DNA of 34,883 nucleotides from Dehalococcoidia bacterium. GTDB lineage: Bacteria; Chloroflexota; Dehalococcoidia; UBA2979. Shown here one piece after another: positions 9,855 through 17,363 of this stretch. The DNA lies in the NCBI GenBank assembly GCA_009379925.1, contig WHSU01000036.1, forward strand, positions 1-34,883, read 5' to 3'. Every line of letters begins with the position of its first letter. Positions within the stretch are counted from its first letter, which is position 1. The notes below the pieces were generated by a model. The model was not told where the DNA came from and did not search any database. It worked only from the letters and a program-made list of their open reading frames with translations. The position numbers were made by a program, and so were the translations under genes.

Positions 9855-10613
9855 CTAGGCCGAGGCCGCCGCCTCCAGCACTTCGTCGGGGAAGTCGGCG
9901 TTCGAGTAGACCCGAGACACGTCGTCCAGGTCGTCCAGCCGCTCGAGCATCTTGATGGCGGCGACGCCGGTCTTCTCGTCGAGCGCCACCGTGTTCTGCG
10001 GGACCTTCGAGACCTCCGCCTTCTCGATCGTGACGCCGGCGCCGTCCAGGGCGGCACGCACCGCTTCCAGGTCGCCGGGCTCCGTCGTCACCTCGACGAT
10101 CGTGCTGCCTTCCGAGACCGCGACATCGATGGCGCCCGCCTCGATCGCGACGAGCTGCACCTCGTCGATGTCGGCGCCGGTCGCGTCGACGTCGATCAGC
10201 CCGCGTAGTTCGAACTGCCACGCCACCGCGCCATTCTCGGCCAGGTTGCCGCCGCCGCGCGAGAACGCGAGGCGCAACTCGGCGACGGTGCGGTTCCGGT
10301 TGTCCGTCACGGTGTCCACAATCACCGCCGTGCCGCCGGGACCGTAGCCCTCGTACTGCACTTCCTCGAGCTTGTCGGCATCGCCCCCGCCGGCCGCGCG
10401 CTGGACGGCGCGGTCGATGTTGGCGTTGGGCATGTTGCTGTCCTTCGCGCGCGTGATCGCGAGGCGAAGGGCGGCGTTCATGTCCGCATCGGGGCCGCCC
10501 TGCCGGGCAGCCATCGTGATGTCACGCGCCAGCTTAGTGAATAGCTGTCCACGCTTGGAGTCCGTGGCCGCCTTCTTGTGCTTGATCGACGACCATTTGG
10601 AGTGTCCGGACAC
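9855..10613 (-). CDS. yebC: YebC/PmpR-family protein (TACO1 family)
   Basis: This is a three-domain protein of 252 residues. Members act as transcription regulators or as helpers of ribosomes at polyproline and other slow sites. The start is set at GTG 10613 because the family opens with (M)SGHSKWSSIKHKKAATD and because GGGGGAG lies just upstream with about 6-base spacing; the longer frame to 10640 would add nine unconserved residues. Further markers are RGQLFTKLARDI, NMPNANIDRAVQRA, YEGYGPGG and the acidic C-terminal part. It is first in the yebC-ruvC-ruvA series. Confidence 0.93.
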   Translation of the reverse strand: MSGHSKWSSIKHKKAATDSKRGQLFTKLARDITMAARQGGPDADMNAALRLAITRAKDSNMPNANIDRAVQRAAGGGDADKLEEVQYEGYGPGGTAVIVDTVTDNRNRTVAELRLAFSRGGGNLAENGAVAWQFELRGLIDVDATGADIDEVQLVAIEAGAIDVAVSEGSTIVEVTTEPGDLEAVRAALDGAGVTIEKAEVSKVPQNTVALDEKTGVAAIKMLERLDDLDDVSRVYSNADFPDEVLEAAASA

Positions 10614-10665
10614 GCGACTCTCCCCCTCAGAACCGTTCATCTACCTATGCCGAACGGATGTCCCG

Positions 10666-10671
10666 ATAGTA
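10666..10671 (-). promoter_or_regulatory. Likely -10 element of yebC-ruvCA
   Basis: TACTAT on the minus strand lies about 52 bases before the GTG start of yebC, leaving a leader of roughly 45 bases with the GGGGGAG ribosome site. The possible -35 (TTCCGT at 10689-10694, 17-base spacing) is weak. Confidence 0.4.
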
Positions 10672-10712
10672 ACAGCCGAGGTCAGCGGACGGAACCCGCG
10701 CCGCGCGTCTCC

Positions 10713-11555
10713 TCAGTCGACCGTTAGTCGTGCGTTGTCGATCAGGCGCGTCTTGCCGAACCGCACCGCGACTAGGAGCAGCGCCGGACGCGTCACCTCG
10801 CCCTCGACCTCCGCCAGCGTCTCTGCGTCGGCCAGGGCGACGTAGTCGATGTCGGACAGCGACTGCGCCTCGATCTCCCGCCGGGCGATGCGGCGGAGGG
10901 CGTCCGCGCCGCGCTCGCCGTCCGCGAACGCCTTGGTGGCGAGGCGCAGGCCACGGGAGAGGGAGAGCGCCTGCTCGCGCTCCTCGGGTGACAGGTAGGC
11001 GTTGCGCGAGGAGAGGGCGAGGCCGTCCGGGTCCCGCACGGTCGGGCAGGCGACGATCTCGACGGGTAGGTTGAGGTCGCGCACCAGCTTGCGGATCACC
11101 AGCAACTGCTGGCCGTCCTTCTCGCCGAAGTAGGCGCGGTCAGGCTGTGTGACGGTGAAGATTTTGGCCACGATCGTCGCGACGCCATCGAAGTGGCCCG
11201 GGCGCCGTTCGCCCTCCAGGCGCTCCGTGACGCCGCCGACGCGCACGGTCACGTCGAAGCCCGCCGGATACATCTCCTCGAGCGACGGGACGAAGACGAG
11301 GTTCACGCCCGCCTCCCTAAAGAGACGGCAATCGCGCTCCTCGTCGCGCGGATAGAGCGAGAAGTCTTCGTTGGGACCGAACTGCGTCGGATTGACGAAT
11401 AGCGAGGTCACGACGCTGGCGTTCTCGCCGCGCGCGCGCTCGATGAGCGCGAGGTGGCCTTCGTGCAGGGCGCCGAGCGTCGGAAACAGGCCGACCGGCC
11501 CCGGCAGCTCGCGACGAAGCGCGCGGAACTCCTCGATGGTGCGCGCGATCTTCAT
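10713..11555 (-). CDS. panC: Pantothenate synthetase (pantoate-beta-alanine ligase)
   Basis: PanC joins pantoate and beta-alanine using ATP to make pantothenate, the coenzyme A precursor. It has 280 residues with the nucleotide-binding HEGH motif (H31, H34 in TLGALHEGHLALIERA), FVNPTQFGPNEDF, RPGHFDGVATIV, YFGEKDGQQ and the KMSKS-like region SSRNAYLSPEER. The start is ATG 11555 (MKIARTIEEF), the normal family N-terminus; the frame runs 38 codons further upstream but overlaps panB. It lies 35 bases after panB and ends the panDBC operon. Confidence 0.96.
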   Translation of the reverse strand: MKIARTIEEFRALRRELPGPVGLFPTLGALHEGHLALIERARGENASVVTSLFVNPTQFGPNEDFSLYPRDEERDCRLFREAGVNLVFVPSLEEMYPAGFDVTVRVGGVTERLEGERRPGHFDGVATIVAKIFTVTQPDRAYFGEKDGQQLLVIRKLVRDLNLPVEIVACPTVRDPDGLALSSRNAYLSPEEREQALSLSRGLRLATKAFADGERGADALRRIARREIEAQSLSDIDYVALADAETLAEVEGEVTRPALLLVAVRFGKTRLIDNARLTVD

Positions 11556-11590
11556 CGACCGCCACGGGACCCGGGTCGCCTCGACTTCAG

Positions 11591-12552
<962 letters not shown>

Positions 12553-12556
<4 letters not shown>

Positions 12557-13014
12557 GGTTTCACCTCCGCCAGCAGGGCCCCTCCGGCCCGCGTGGTTTC
12601 ACCCGGTCGGCTGATCCGATTGTCACGGCCGACATGCACGATGGACGGCCGGTGCCCGGCGACCGCGTCGCTCGGGACCTGCTCGTACGCCACGATGATC
12701 ACGAGGTCGTCCGGCCGCACGAGGTGCGCGGCCGCGCCGTTAATGCGGACCTCACCGGAGCCCGGTTGGCCCTCGATGGCGTAGGTCTCCAGGCGTGCGC
12801 CGTTCGTCACGTCCAGCACGTGGACGAGTTCCCACGGAGCGATGCCCGCGGCCTCCATGAGGACCGGGTCCAGCGTGATCGAGCCCTCGTAGTCGAGGTT
12901 GGCGTCGGTCACCGTGGCGCGGTGGATCTTCCCCCGCAGGACGGTGCGCAGCGTCAGGGTACGGAACGCGGAGGCCGTGGGGACGGCTTCGGCCGGGGTG
13001 GACGAGGGACCCAT
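12553..13014 (-). CDS. panD: Aspartate 1-decarboxylase (pyruvoyl enzyme)
   Basis: PanD makes beta-alanine from aspartate. The proenzyme cuts itself between G44 and S45 ([10 protein letters not shown]), turning the serine into the pyruvoyl cofactor. [15 protein letters not shown]42 and NGAAAHLV are also conserved. At 153 residues it is longer than the usual 120-130 because of a 22-residue Ala/Ser/Pro-rich N-terminal extension before LRTVLRGKI. The start at ATG 13014 is backed by GGAGA a few bases upstream. It is the first gene of panD-panB-panC. Confidence 0.96.
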
Positions 13015-13133
13015 CGTGTCTCCGTCTCGGTCTTGCGATCCAAGCGGATGCGTTCCGGGGGTCTCGGGGTTGCGGTACTCCCTCCCTCCGCCTGGCGGCC
13101 TCTCGGTCCACCGGCTGGGATTCCCGCAGTCAC

Positions 13134-13165
13134 ATTGTATAGCCGCCGCCGGCCCGGCACGTCAA
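13134..13165 (-). promoter_or_regulatory. Promoter of the panDBC operon
   Basis: On the minus strand TTGACG (13160-13165) is followed after 18 bases by TATACA (13136-13141) or after 20 bases by TACAAT (13134-13139). This is the best sigma-70-type -35/-10 pair in the window. Transcription would start near 13128, leaving a leader of about 114 bases before panD that is rich in G runs. Confidence 0.6.
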
Positions 13166-13189
13166 CGACGTTCGCGATGGCGCCTTGCC

Positions 13190-14245
13190 TCAGCGCGGCG
13201 GCCGCGACCTCCGCCCGCGCGCCGGCCTCGCAGCCCGCCACTCCTCGGCGGACGGCACACCGGCGAGGCCGGTGGCGAGCCGCACCCCGCGCAGCACGGC
13301 ACGCTCGAGGGCGCGCGTGGCCATCGCCTCCAGCGGTCCGTAGCCGTCCGGCTCCAGGCCGACCTCGCCCGTCGCCAGCGAGAAGACCACGTCGCCGTCA
13401 CCCCGCGTGTGCACCGGCCGGATGCTGCGTGCGAGGCCGTCGTGCGCGACCATCGCGAGGCGGTTCGCCTGGACCTTCGTGAGCGCGGCATTCGTCGCCA
13501 CCACGCCGAGCGTCGTGTTCGCGCCAACCGCGGCGGGGTCCGCGGGCTCCGGCGCACCCTCGGCGGCCGGGTCCTGCCAGCGCCGGCCCGTCCGCAGGAT
13601 CGCGGTCGCGTCGAGCATGTCGCCCGGCGCGTCGCCTCGAGGGCCGGCGACCACCTCGCCGGTGTCGGGGTCGACGATGCTGCCGACGGCGTTCACGGCC
13701 ACGAGCGCGGCCACGACGACGCCGTTGTCGAGGTGCTCGCTGGCCGTACCCAGACCGCCCTTCAACACGCGCTCGCGGCCGGCGAGCTTCGCCACGGTCG
13801 CGCCGGTCCCCGCGCCCGCGCTCCCCTCCTCGACGCGGCCGGCCGAGGCGCGGGCGGCGGCCCGGTACCCCTCGTCCGCGCCGGGTGCGCGCGCACGGCC
13901 GATCGACAGGTCGAAGAGGATAGCGGCCGGCACGATTGGCACGAGGTGCGGGCCGAGCCCGAAGCCGACGCCTCGCTCCGCGAGGAACCGCACGACGCCA
14001 GACGCTGCATCGAGACCGAACGCGGAGCCGCCCGAGATGACCAGCGCATGCACCGCTTCGACGAGGTTGTCGGAACGCAGCAGGTCGGTCTCGCGTGTGC
14101 CGGGCGCCGCGCCCCGGACGTCGACGCCGCCGACGGTGCCGGGGGGGCAGATGAGCACGGTGCAGCCGGTGGCGGCGCGGCGGTCACTCCAGTGACCGAC
14201 CCGGATGCCGGGGATGTCCGTGATCGCGTCGCGCGGGGGCGTCAC
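13190..14245 (-). CDS. S58-family N-terminal nucleophile hydrolase (DmpA/NylC type, P1 peptidase)
   Basis: This 351-residue protein belongs to the family of DmpA aminopeptidase, beta-peptidyl aminopeptidases and the nylon oligomer hydrolase NylC. These proenzymes cleave themselves before a Thr or Ser that then serves as nucleophile. The expected site is N243-T244 within GANTTLGVVATNAAL, as in NylC. Other family segments are ITDIPGIRVGHWSD, ISGGSAFGLDAASGV, GTGATVAKLAG and HDGLARSIRPVHTRGDGD. GTG 14245 gives the usual N-terminus; the frame continues upstream only into the preceding gene. It starts 13 bases after the stop of the alpha/beta hydrolase-fold gene, so the two are probably one transcript. 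The substrate cannot be told from sequence. The C-terminus is a short basic tail. Confidence 0.88.
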   Translation of the reverse strand: MTPPRDAITDIPGIRVGHWSDRRAATGCTVLICPPGTVGGVDVRGAAPGTRETDLLRSDNLVEAVHALVISGGSAFGLDAASGVVRFLAERGVGFGLGPHLVPIVPAAILFDLSIGRARAPGADEGYRAAARASAGRVEEGSAGAGTGATVAKLAGRERVLKGGLGTASEHLDNGVVVAALVAVNAVGSIVDPDTGEVVAGPRGDAPGDMLDATAILRTGRRWQDPAAEGAPEPADPAAVGANTTLGVVATNAALTKVQANRLAMVAHDGLARSIRPVHTRGDGDVVFSLATGEVGLEPDGYGPLEAMATRALERAVLRGVRLATGLAGVPSAEEWRAARPARGRRSRPPR

Positions 14246-14258
14246 CTCGTGGCGCGGG

Positions 14259-15167
14259 TCAGACGGCCTGCGCGGCGAGCAGCCGGGCCGGCACCACCCG
14301 GTCGATGAAACCGAGGGACTGCCGGACGTAGTCCTGCGGCGCGGCCGGGTAGGCGCCGCAATGGTCCAGGATGTCCGGCACCGTCCACACCTCGTTGCGC
14401 GGGTCGAGCGAGGCGGCCGTGAGGTTGTGCGTGTGGGCCAGGGGCACCCGCGGGTCACCCTGGCAGTGCACGAACAGGATCGGCACGCGTACGCCTTCCA
14501 CGACCGCGATCGGTTTGAGCGCATCGACGTCGGCGCCGAAGAACCGGCGCGCGAAGCGGCAGGCCAGCATGAAGACATGCGGTGGGATGTGCCGGTGCGC
14601 CTCCTTCAGATAGGTGCGCATGGAGGCGATGGGCGAGTCCGCGATGATCCCGGCGACCTCCGGGCCTCCTCGCGATGCGACGGCCGTGATGGCCAGCGAG
14701 GCGCCGAGGCCGAAGCCGTGCAGCACGATCGGCAGCGATCCCGTGCGGCGGCGTACATACGCGACTGCGGCCTGCACGTCCTGCCGCTCGCAGCTGCCCA
14801 GGCAGTCGCGGCGTCCGCCCGATTCGCCGTGTCCACGCAGGTCGAAGGCGAAGACGTTGTAGCCGCGCCGCACGTAGTCGCGCTGCAGGCGCAGCAGACC
14901 GTGCTCCGGGCTCGCGCGCGTGCCCTCGAGGTCGTGCACGAGCACGACTGTCGCACGTGCGCCGGGAGACTCGAGGAACCACCCGCGCAGCGTCAGGCGG
15001 TCCGCGGTGAGGAACTGGATCTCCTCGTAGCGCAGCCCGAGGTCAGCGGGCGTGCCCTGCACGCGGCGACGCTTCGAACGGGTGAAGGTGTCCGCGATGT
15101 ACAGCGCACCCAGCCCATGCAACGCGACGATGAGGACGATCGCGAATACGAGCCCAAGTACGATCAT
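14259..15167 (-). CDS. Membrane-anchored alpha/beta hydrolase fold protein lacking the nucleophile serine
   Basis: This is a 302-residue protein with an N-terminal membrane helix (residues 2-24) followed by an alpha/beta hydrolase domain: VVLVHDLEGT (oxyanion region), FAFDLRGHGESGG, the nucleophile elbow at 149-157, FVHCQGDPRVPL and ILDHCGAYP. The elbow reads LHGFGLGAS, so the usual G-x-S-x-G is G-F-G-L-G and residue 153 is Gly (codon GGC). The other two triad positions look intact (D238, H269). Family members are serine hydrolases; this one may be non-catalytic or a binding protein. The start ATG 15167 has a G-rich ribosome site about 5 bases upstream. It is followed by the S58 hydrolase. 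Confidence 0.85.
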   Translation of the reverse strand: MIVLGLVFAIVLIVALHGLGALYIADTFTRSKRRRVQGTPADLGLRYEEIQFLTADRLTLRGWFLESPGARATVVLVHDLEGTRASPEHGLLRLQRDYVRRGYNVFAFDLRGHGESGGRRDCLGSCERQDVQAAVAYVRRRTGSLPIVLHGFGLGASLAITAVASRGGPEVAGIIADSPIASMRTYLKEAHRHIPPHVFMLACRFARRFFGADVDALKPIAVVEGVRVPILFVHCQGDPRVPLAHTHNLTAASLDPRNEVWTVPDILDHCGAYPAAPQDYVRQSLGFIDRVVPARLLAAQAV

Positions 15168-15218
15168 GTGGCCCCCGCCAGGATCCGTACTGCCGCCATC
15201 GATGTGGTGGCTTGGCGC

Positions 15219-15247
15219 ACGGTAACAACGCCGCGCCAGCCAGACAA
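15219..15247 (-). promoter_or_regulatory. Possible promoter of the hydrolase gene pair
   Basis: TTGTCT (15242-15247) and TACCGT (15219-15224) are separated by 17 bases on the minus strand. Transcription would start near 15212, giving a leader of about 45 bases to ATG 15167. The rest of the 249-base gap 15168-15416 shows nothing else recognisable. Confidence 0.4.
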
Positions 15248-15416
15248 GGCCTCCACGCCTGACGATCCTCGACAGGCCGTTACGTCAATCCGATCCGGAA
15301 AGACCCTAACCAACGCCTCCTAGCACGGGCACCGACGCGGTACGTCGCCCCGTGCACACCGAACACGGCAACGCCTACGAACTCACCGGCGCGCGAGGGC
15401 AACGAGCGCGTGGCTC

Positions 15417-16001
15417 TCAGCGGAGCGCCAGCCCGATGGTGATCAGGCCAAATGCGATGAACAGCACGCCGGCTACCCGGGCGAGGAGCTGTGCCGGGAC
15501 GTGCCGGGCAATCACGCCTCCGGCGGCGAGCGCGACGGCATCGGCGGCCACGAGGCCAAGCGTGGCGCCCAGCCACAGCCGCGGTGGCGAGGCGGACTCC
15601 ACACCGGCGAGGGAGAGTGTCGCGACCTGCGTCTTGTCCCCGAACTCGGCGAGGACGAACGCGCCCGTCAACAGGCCGATAACCACGAGGCGCGACCGTC
15701 CCCGTGCCTCGGTGGCGATCTCTTCCTCGTCCTCGGTGTCGCCGGCGCCTCGAAGCGAGACGACGCCGAACCCGATGAACAGCAGGCCGGCCGCAACGCC
15801 GACCACCTCGGGCGGCAGCAGCTCCCCCGCGACGCTGCCGAGGGCGACCGCCAGGGCCATCAGCACCGCCGCCGAAACCGAGATGGCGATGAGCACCACC
15901 CACCAGCGGTAGCGTGCGGCGAGGGTGAGCACGAGCAGCATCGACTTGTCGCCCAGTTCGGCGACGAACACGAGCCCGAACGCGCTAAGTGCTGCGCTCA
16001 C
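15417..16001 (-). CDS. GDT1/TMEM165 (UPF0016) family cation transporter
   Basis: This is a 194-residue, six-helix membrane protein with two copies of the family signature E-x-G-D-K-(S/T): AELGDKSM in the first half and AEFGDKTQ in the second. Family members transport Mn2+ or Ca2+, usually exporting it. The acidic loop DTEDEEE between the halves is typical. The start is GTG 16001, which overlaps the mutM stop by 4 bases (GTGA); the frame to 16082 would lie inside mutM. It is the last gene of the polA-mutM-side cluster and translationally coupled to mutM. Manganese export is the best guess from family knowledge, not from anything specific here. Confidence 0.85.
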   Translation of the reverse strand: MSAALSAFGLVFVAELGDKSMLLVLTLAARYRWWVVLIAISVSAAVLMALAVALGSVAGELLPPEVVGVAAGLLFIGFGVVSLRGAGDTEDEEEIATEARGRSRLVVIGLLTGAFVLAEFGDKTQVATLSLAGVESASPPRLWLGATLGLVAADAVALAAGGVIARHVPAQLLARVAGVLFIAFGLITIGLALR

Positions 16002-16819
16002 CGGCGCTGGCAGCCGGGGCAGAAGTGCGTACCGCGGCCGGCCACGCGCGCCTTGAGGATCGTCCGGCTGCACCGGCCGCACGGCTGGCCCTCGCGGCGG
16101 AACACGTGGACTTTCACGTGGTGCATGCCCTCGGCGCCGAGGCCATCCCGGTAGTCCGAGAACGACGACCCACGGTCACCCAGGGACTCCTCGAGCGTCT
16201 GCCGCACCGCGGCGTGCAGCCGCTCGGCTCGCTTCGGCCCGATCCTCGACGCGGACGTCCGAGGGTCGATGCCGGCGATCCAGCACGCCTCGTCGGCGTA
16301 GATGTTGCCGACGCCGGCCGCGACCTGCTGGTCGAGCAGCACCGCCTTCACCGAGGTCCGCCGGCGGCGCAAGGCGTCGCGCAGCCAGCGCACGGAGAAC
16401 GCTTCCGAGAGCGCGTCCGGACCGCAGTAAGGCATCGCGTCCGCCGGGTCGTCGACCAGGTGCCACGTCCCGAACTTCCGCATGTCGTTGAGCCGCAGCG
16501 ACGAGCCGTCATCGAGGTCGACGCGAGCGCGTTCGAAGCGGTGCGCGGGTGCGTCCGCGGTCGTATGGACCAGTGAGCCGGTCATGCGCAGGTGGAGCAC
16601 CCACGTCCGCCCATCGTCGAGGGCCGCGAGGAGGTACTTGCCGTGCCGGTCCAGGGCCTCGACGCGCCGGCCGGCCAACGCCTGCTCCATCGCGCGCGGT
16701 GGGTCCGTTACGGCCAGCCGTTCCGCGCCGGGGTGGATGCGGGCGCAGCGGATCGTGCGGCCGACCAGCAGCGGGCCAAGATCGCGCCGGATCGTCTCCA
16801 CCTCGGGTAGCTCGGGCAT
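15998..16819 (-). CDS. mutM: Formamidopyrimidine-DNA glycosylase MutM (Fpg)
   Basis: MutM removes 8-oxoguanine and ring-opened purines and nicks the abasic site. It has 273 residues: P2-E3 catalytic N-terminus (PELPEVETIRRDL), K61 (DRHGKYLL), HLRMTGSL, the helix-two-turn-helix region with GVGNIYADEACW, and a C-terminal zinc finger C247/C250/C267/C270 (CGRC...CPGC). The initiator Met must be at 16819 because Pro2 is the nucleophile. TACCAT lies exactly 6 bases upstream of the ATG and there is no Shine-Dalgarno, so the mRNA is probably leaderless. The GDT1-type gene overlaps its stop. Confidence 0.97.
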   Translation of the reverse strand: MPELPEVETIRRDLGPLLVGRTIRCARIHPGAERLAVTDPPRAMEQALAGRRVEALDRHGKYLLAALDDGRTWVLHLRMTGSLVHTTADAPAHRFERARVDLDDGSSLRLNDMRKFGTWHLVDDPADAMPYCGPDALSEAFSVRWLRDALRRRRTSVKAVLLDQQVAAGVGNIYADEACWIAGIDPRTSASRIGPKRAERLHAAVRQTLEESLGDRGSSFSDYRDGLGAEGMHHVKVHVFRREGQPCGRCSRTILKARVAGRGTHFCPGCQRR

Positions 16820-16825
16820 GCACGG

Positions 16826-16831
16826 ATGGTA
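16826..16831 (-). promoter_or_regulatory. -10 element for leaderless mutM
   Basis: TACCAT ends 6 bases before the mutM ATG, so transcription would begin at or next to the start codon. No clear -35 is seen. Confidence 0.5.
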
Positions 16832-16871
16832 CCGGCGGGGCCGGGTACGGTCGCCGCTGCATCCGAGCTAC

Positions 16872-17329
16872 TCACAAACGAAGGCGCATGACGGGTTCGT
16901 CGCCGCCCAGTTCGGCGGTGTGCTCGAAGCCCAGATGCGCGTAGAAGGGTCCGGCGTTCCCCGCGTCTGGCCGGTGGCTCAATGCGAGCGAATGGATATG
17001 AGGGCGATCCGGCGCGTGTAGTCGATCAGGGCCCTGAGGGCGGCGCCGCCGTAGCCTCGTCCCTGTGCATCGCCGGCCACCATCATCCGCCAGAGGTAGT
17101 CCGTCCCCTCCTCCGCGTCATGCGCGACCATGATGAACCCCACCGGTTCGTCTCCCGCGTAGATGGCCTGGAACCACGCGGCCGGCTCGAAGTAGGCCTC
17201 CGCGATCGAGACGGCATTCGGCGCGACGAGGTGCTCCTGGCGGGCGTGTACCCGCAGTCTGAGCACCTCGGCGACGTTCTCCTTGGTGACGGACCGAAGC
17301 ATCACGTCCGGCACGCAGGGATCCCCCAT
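16872..17329 (-). pseudogene. GNAT acetyltransferase, frameshifted
   Basis: The first frame (17329 to stop 16979) gives 116 residues with the acetyl-CoA site VAGDAQGRGYGGAALRALIDY, then loses homology and stops. The next frame continues directly as HSLALSHRPDAGNAGPFYAHLGF, the expected last part of a GNAT domain, and ends at TGA 16872-16874. The shift lies near 16990-17010, in or next to a CCC run, and fits loss of one base; the restored protein would have about 152 residues, normal for the family. The gene is either recently broken or affected by a sequence error. The start could be ATG 17329 or ATG 17302 (MLRSVTKENV). It follows polA by 34 bases. Substrate unknown. Confidence 0.75.
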
Positions 17330-17363
17330 CTGATGAGACGCACAGCGAAGGCCGGCGAGCCGT

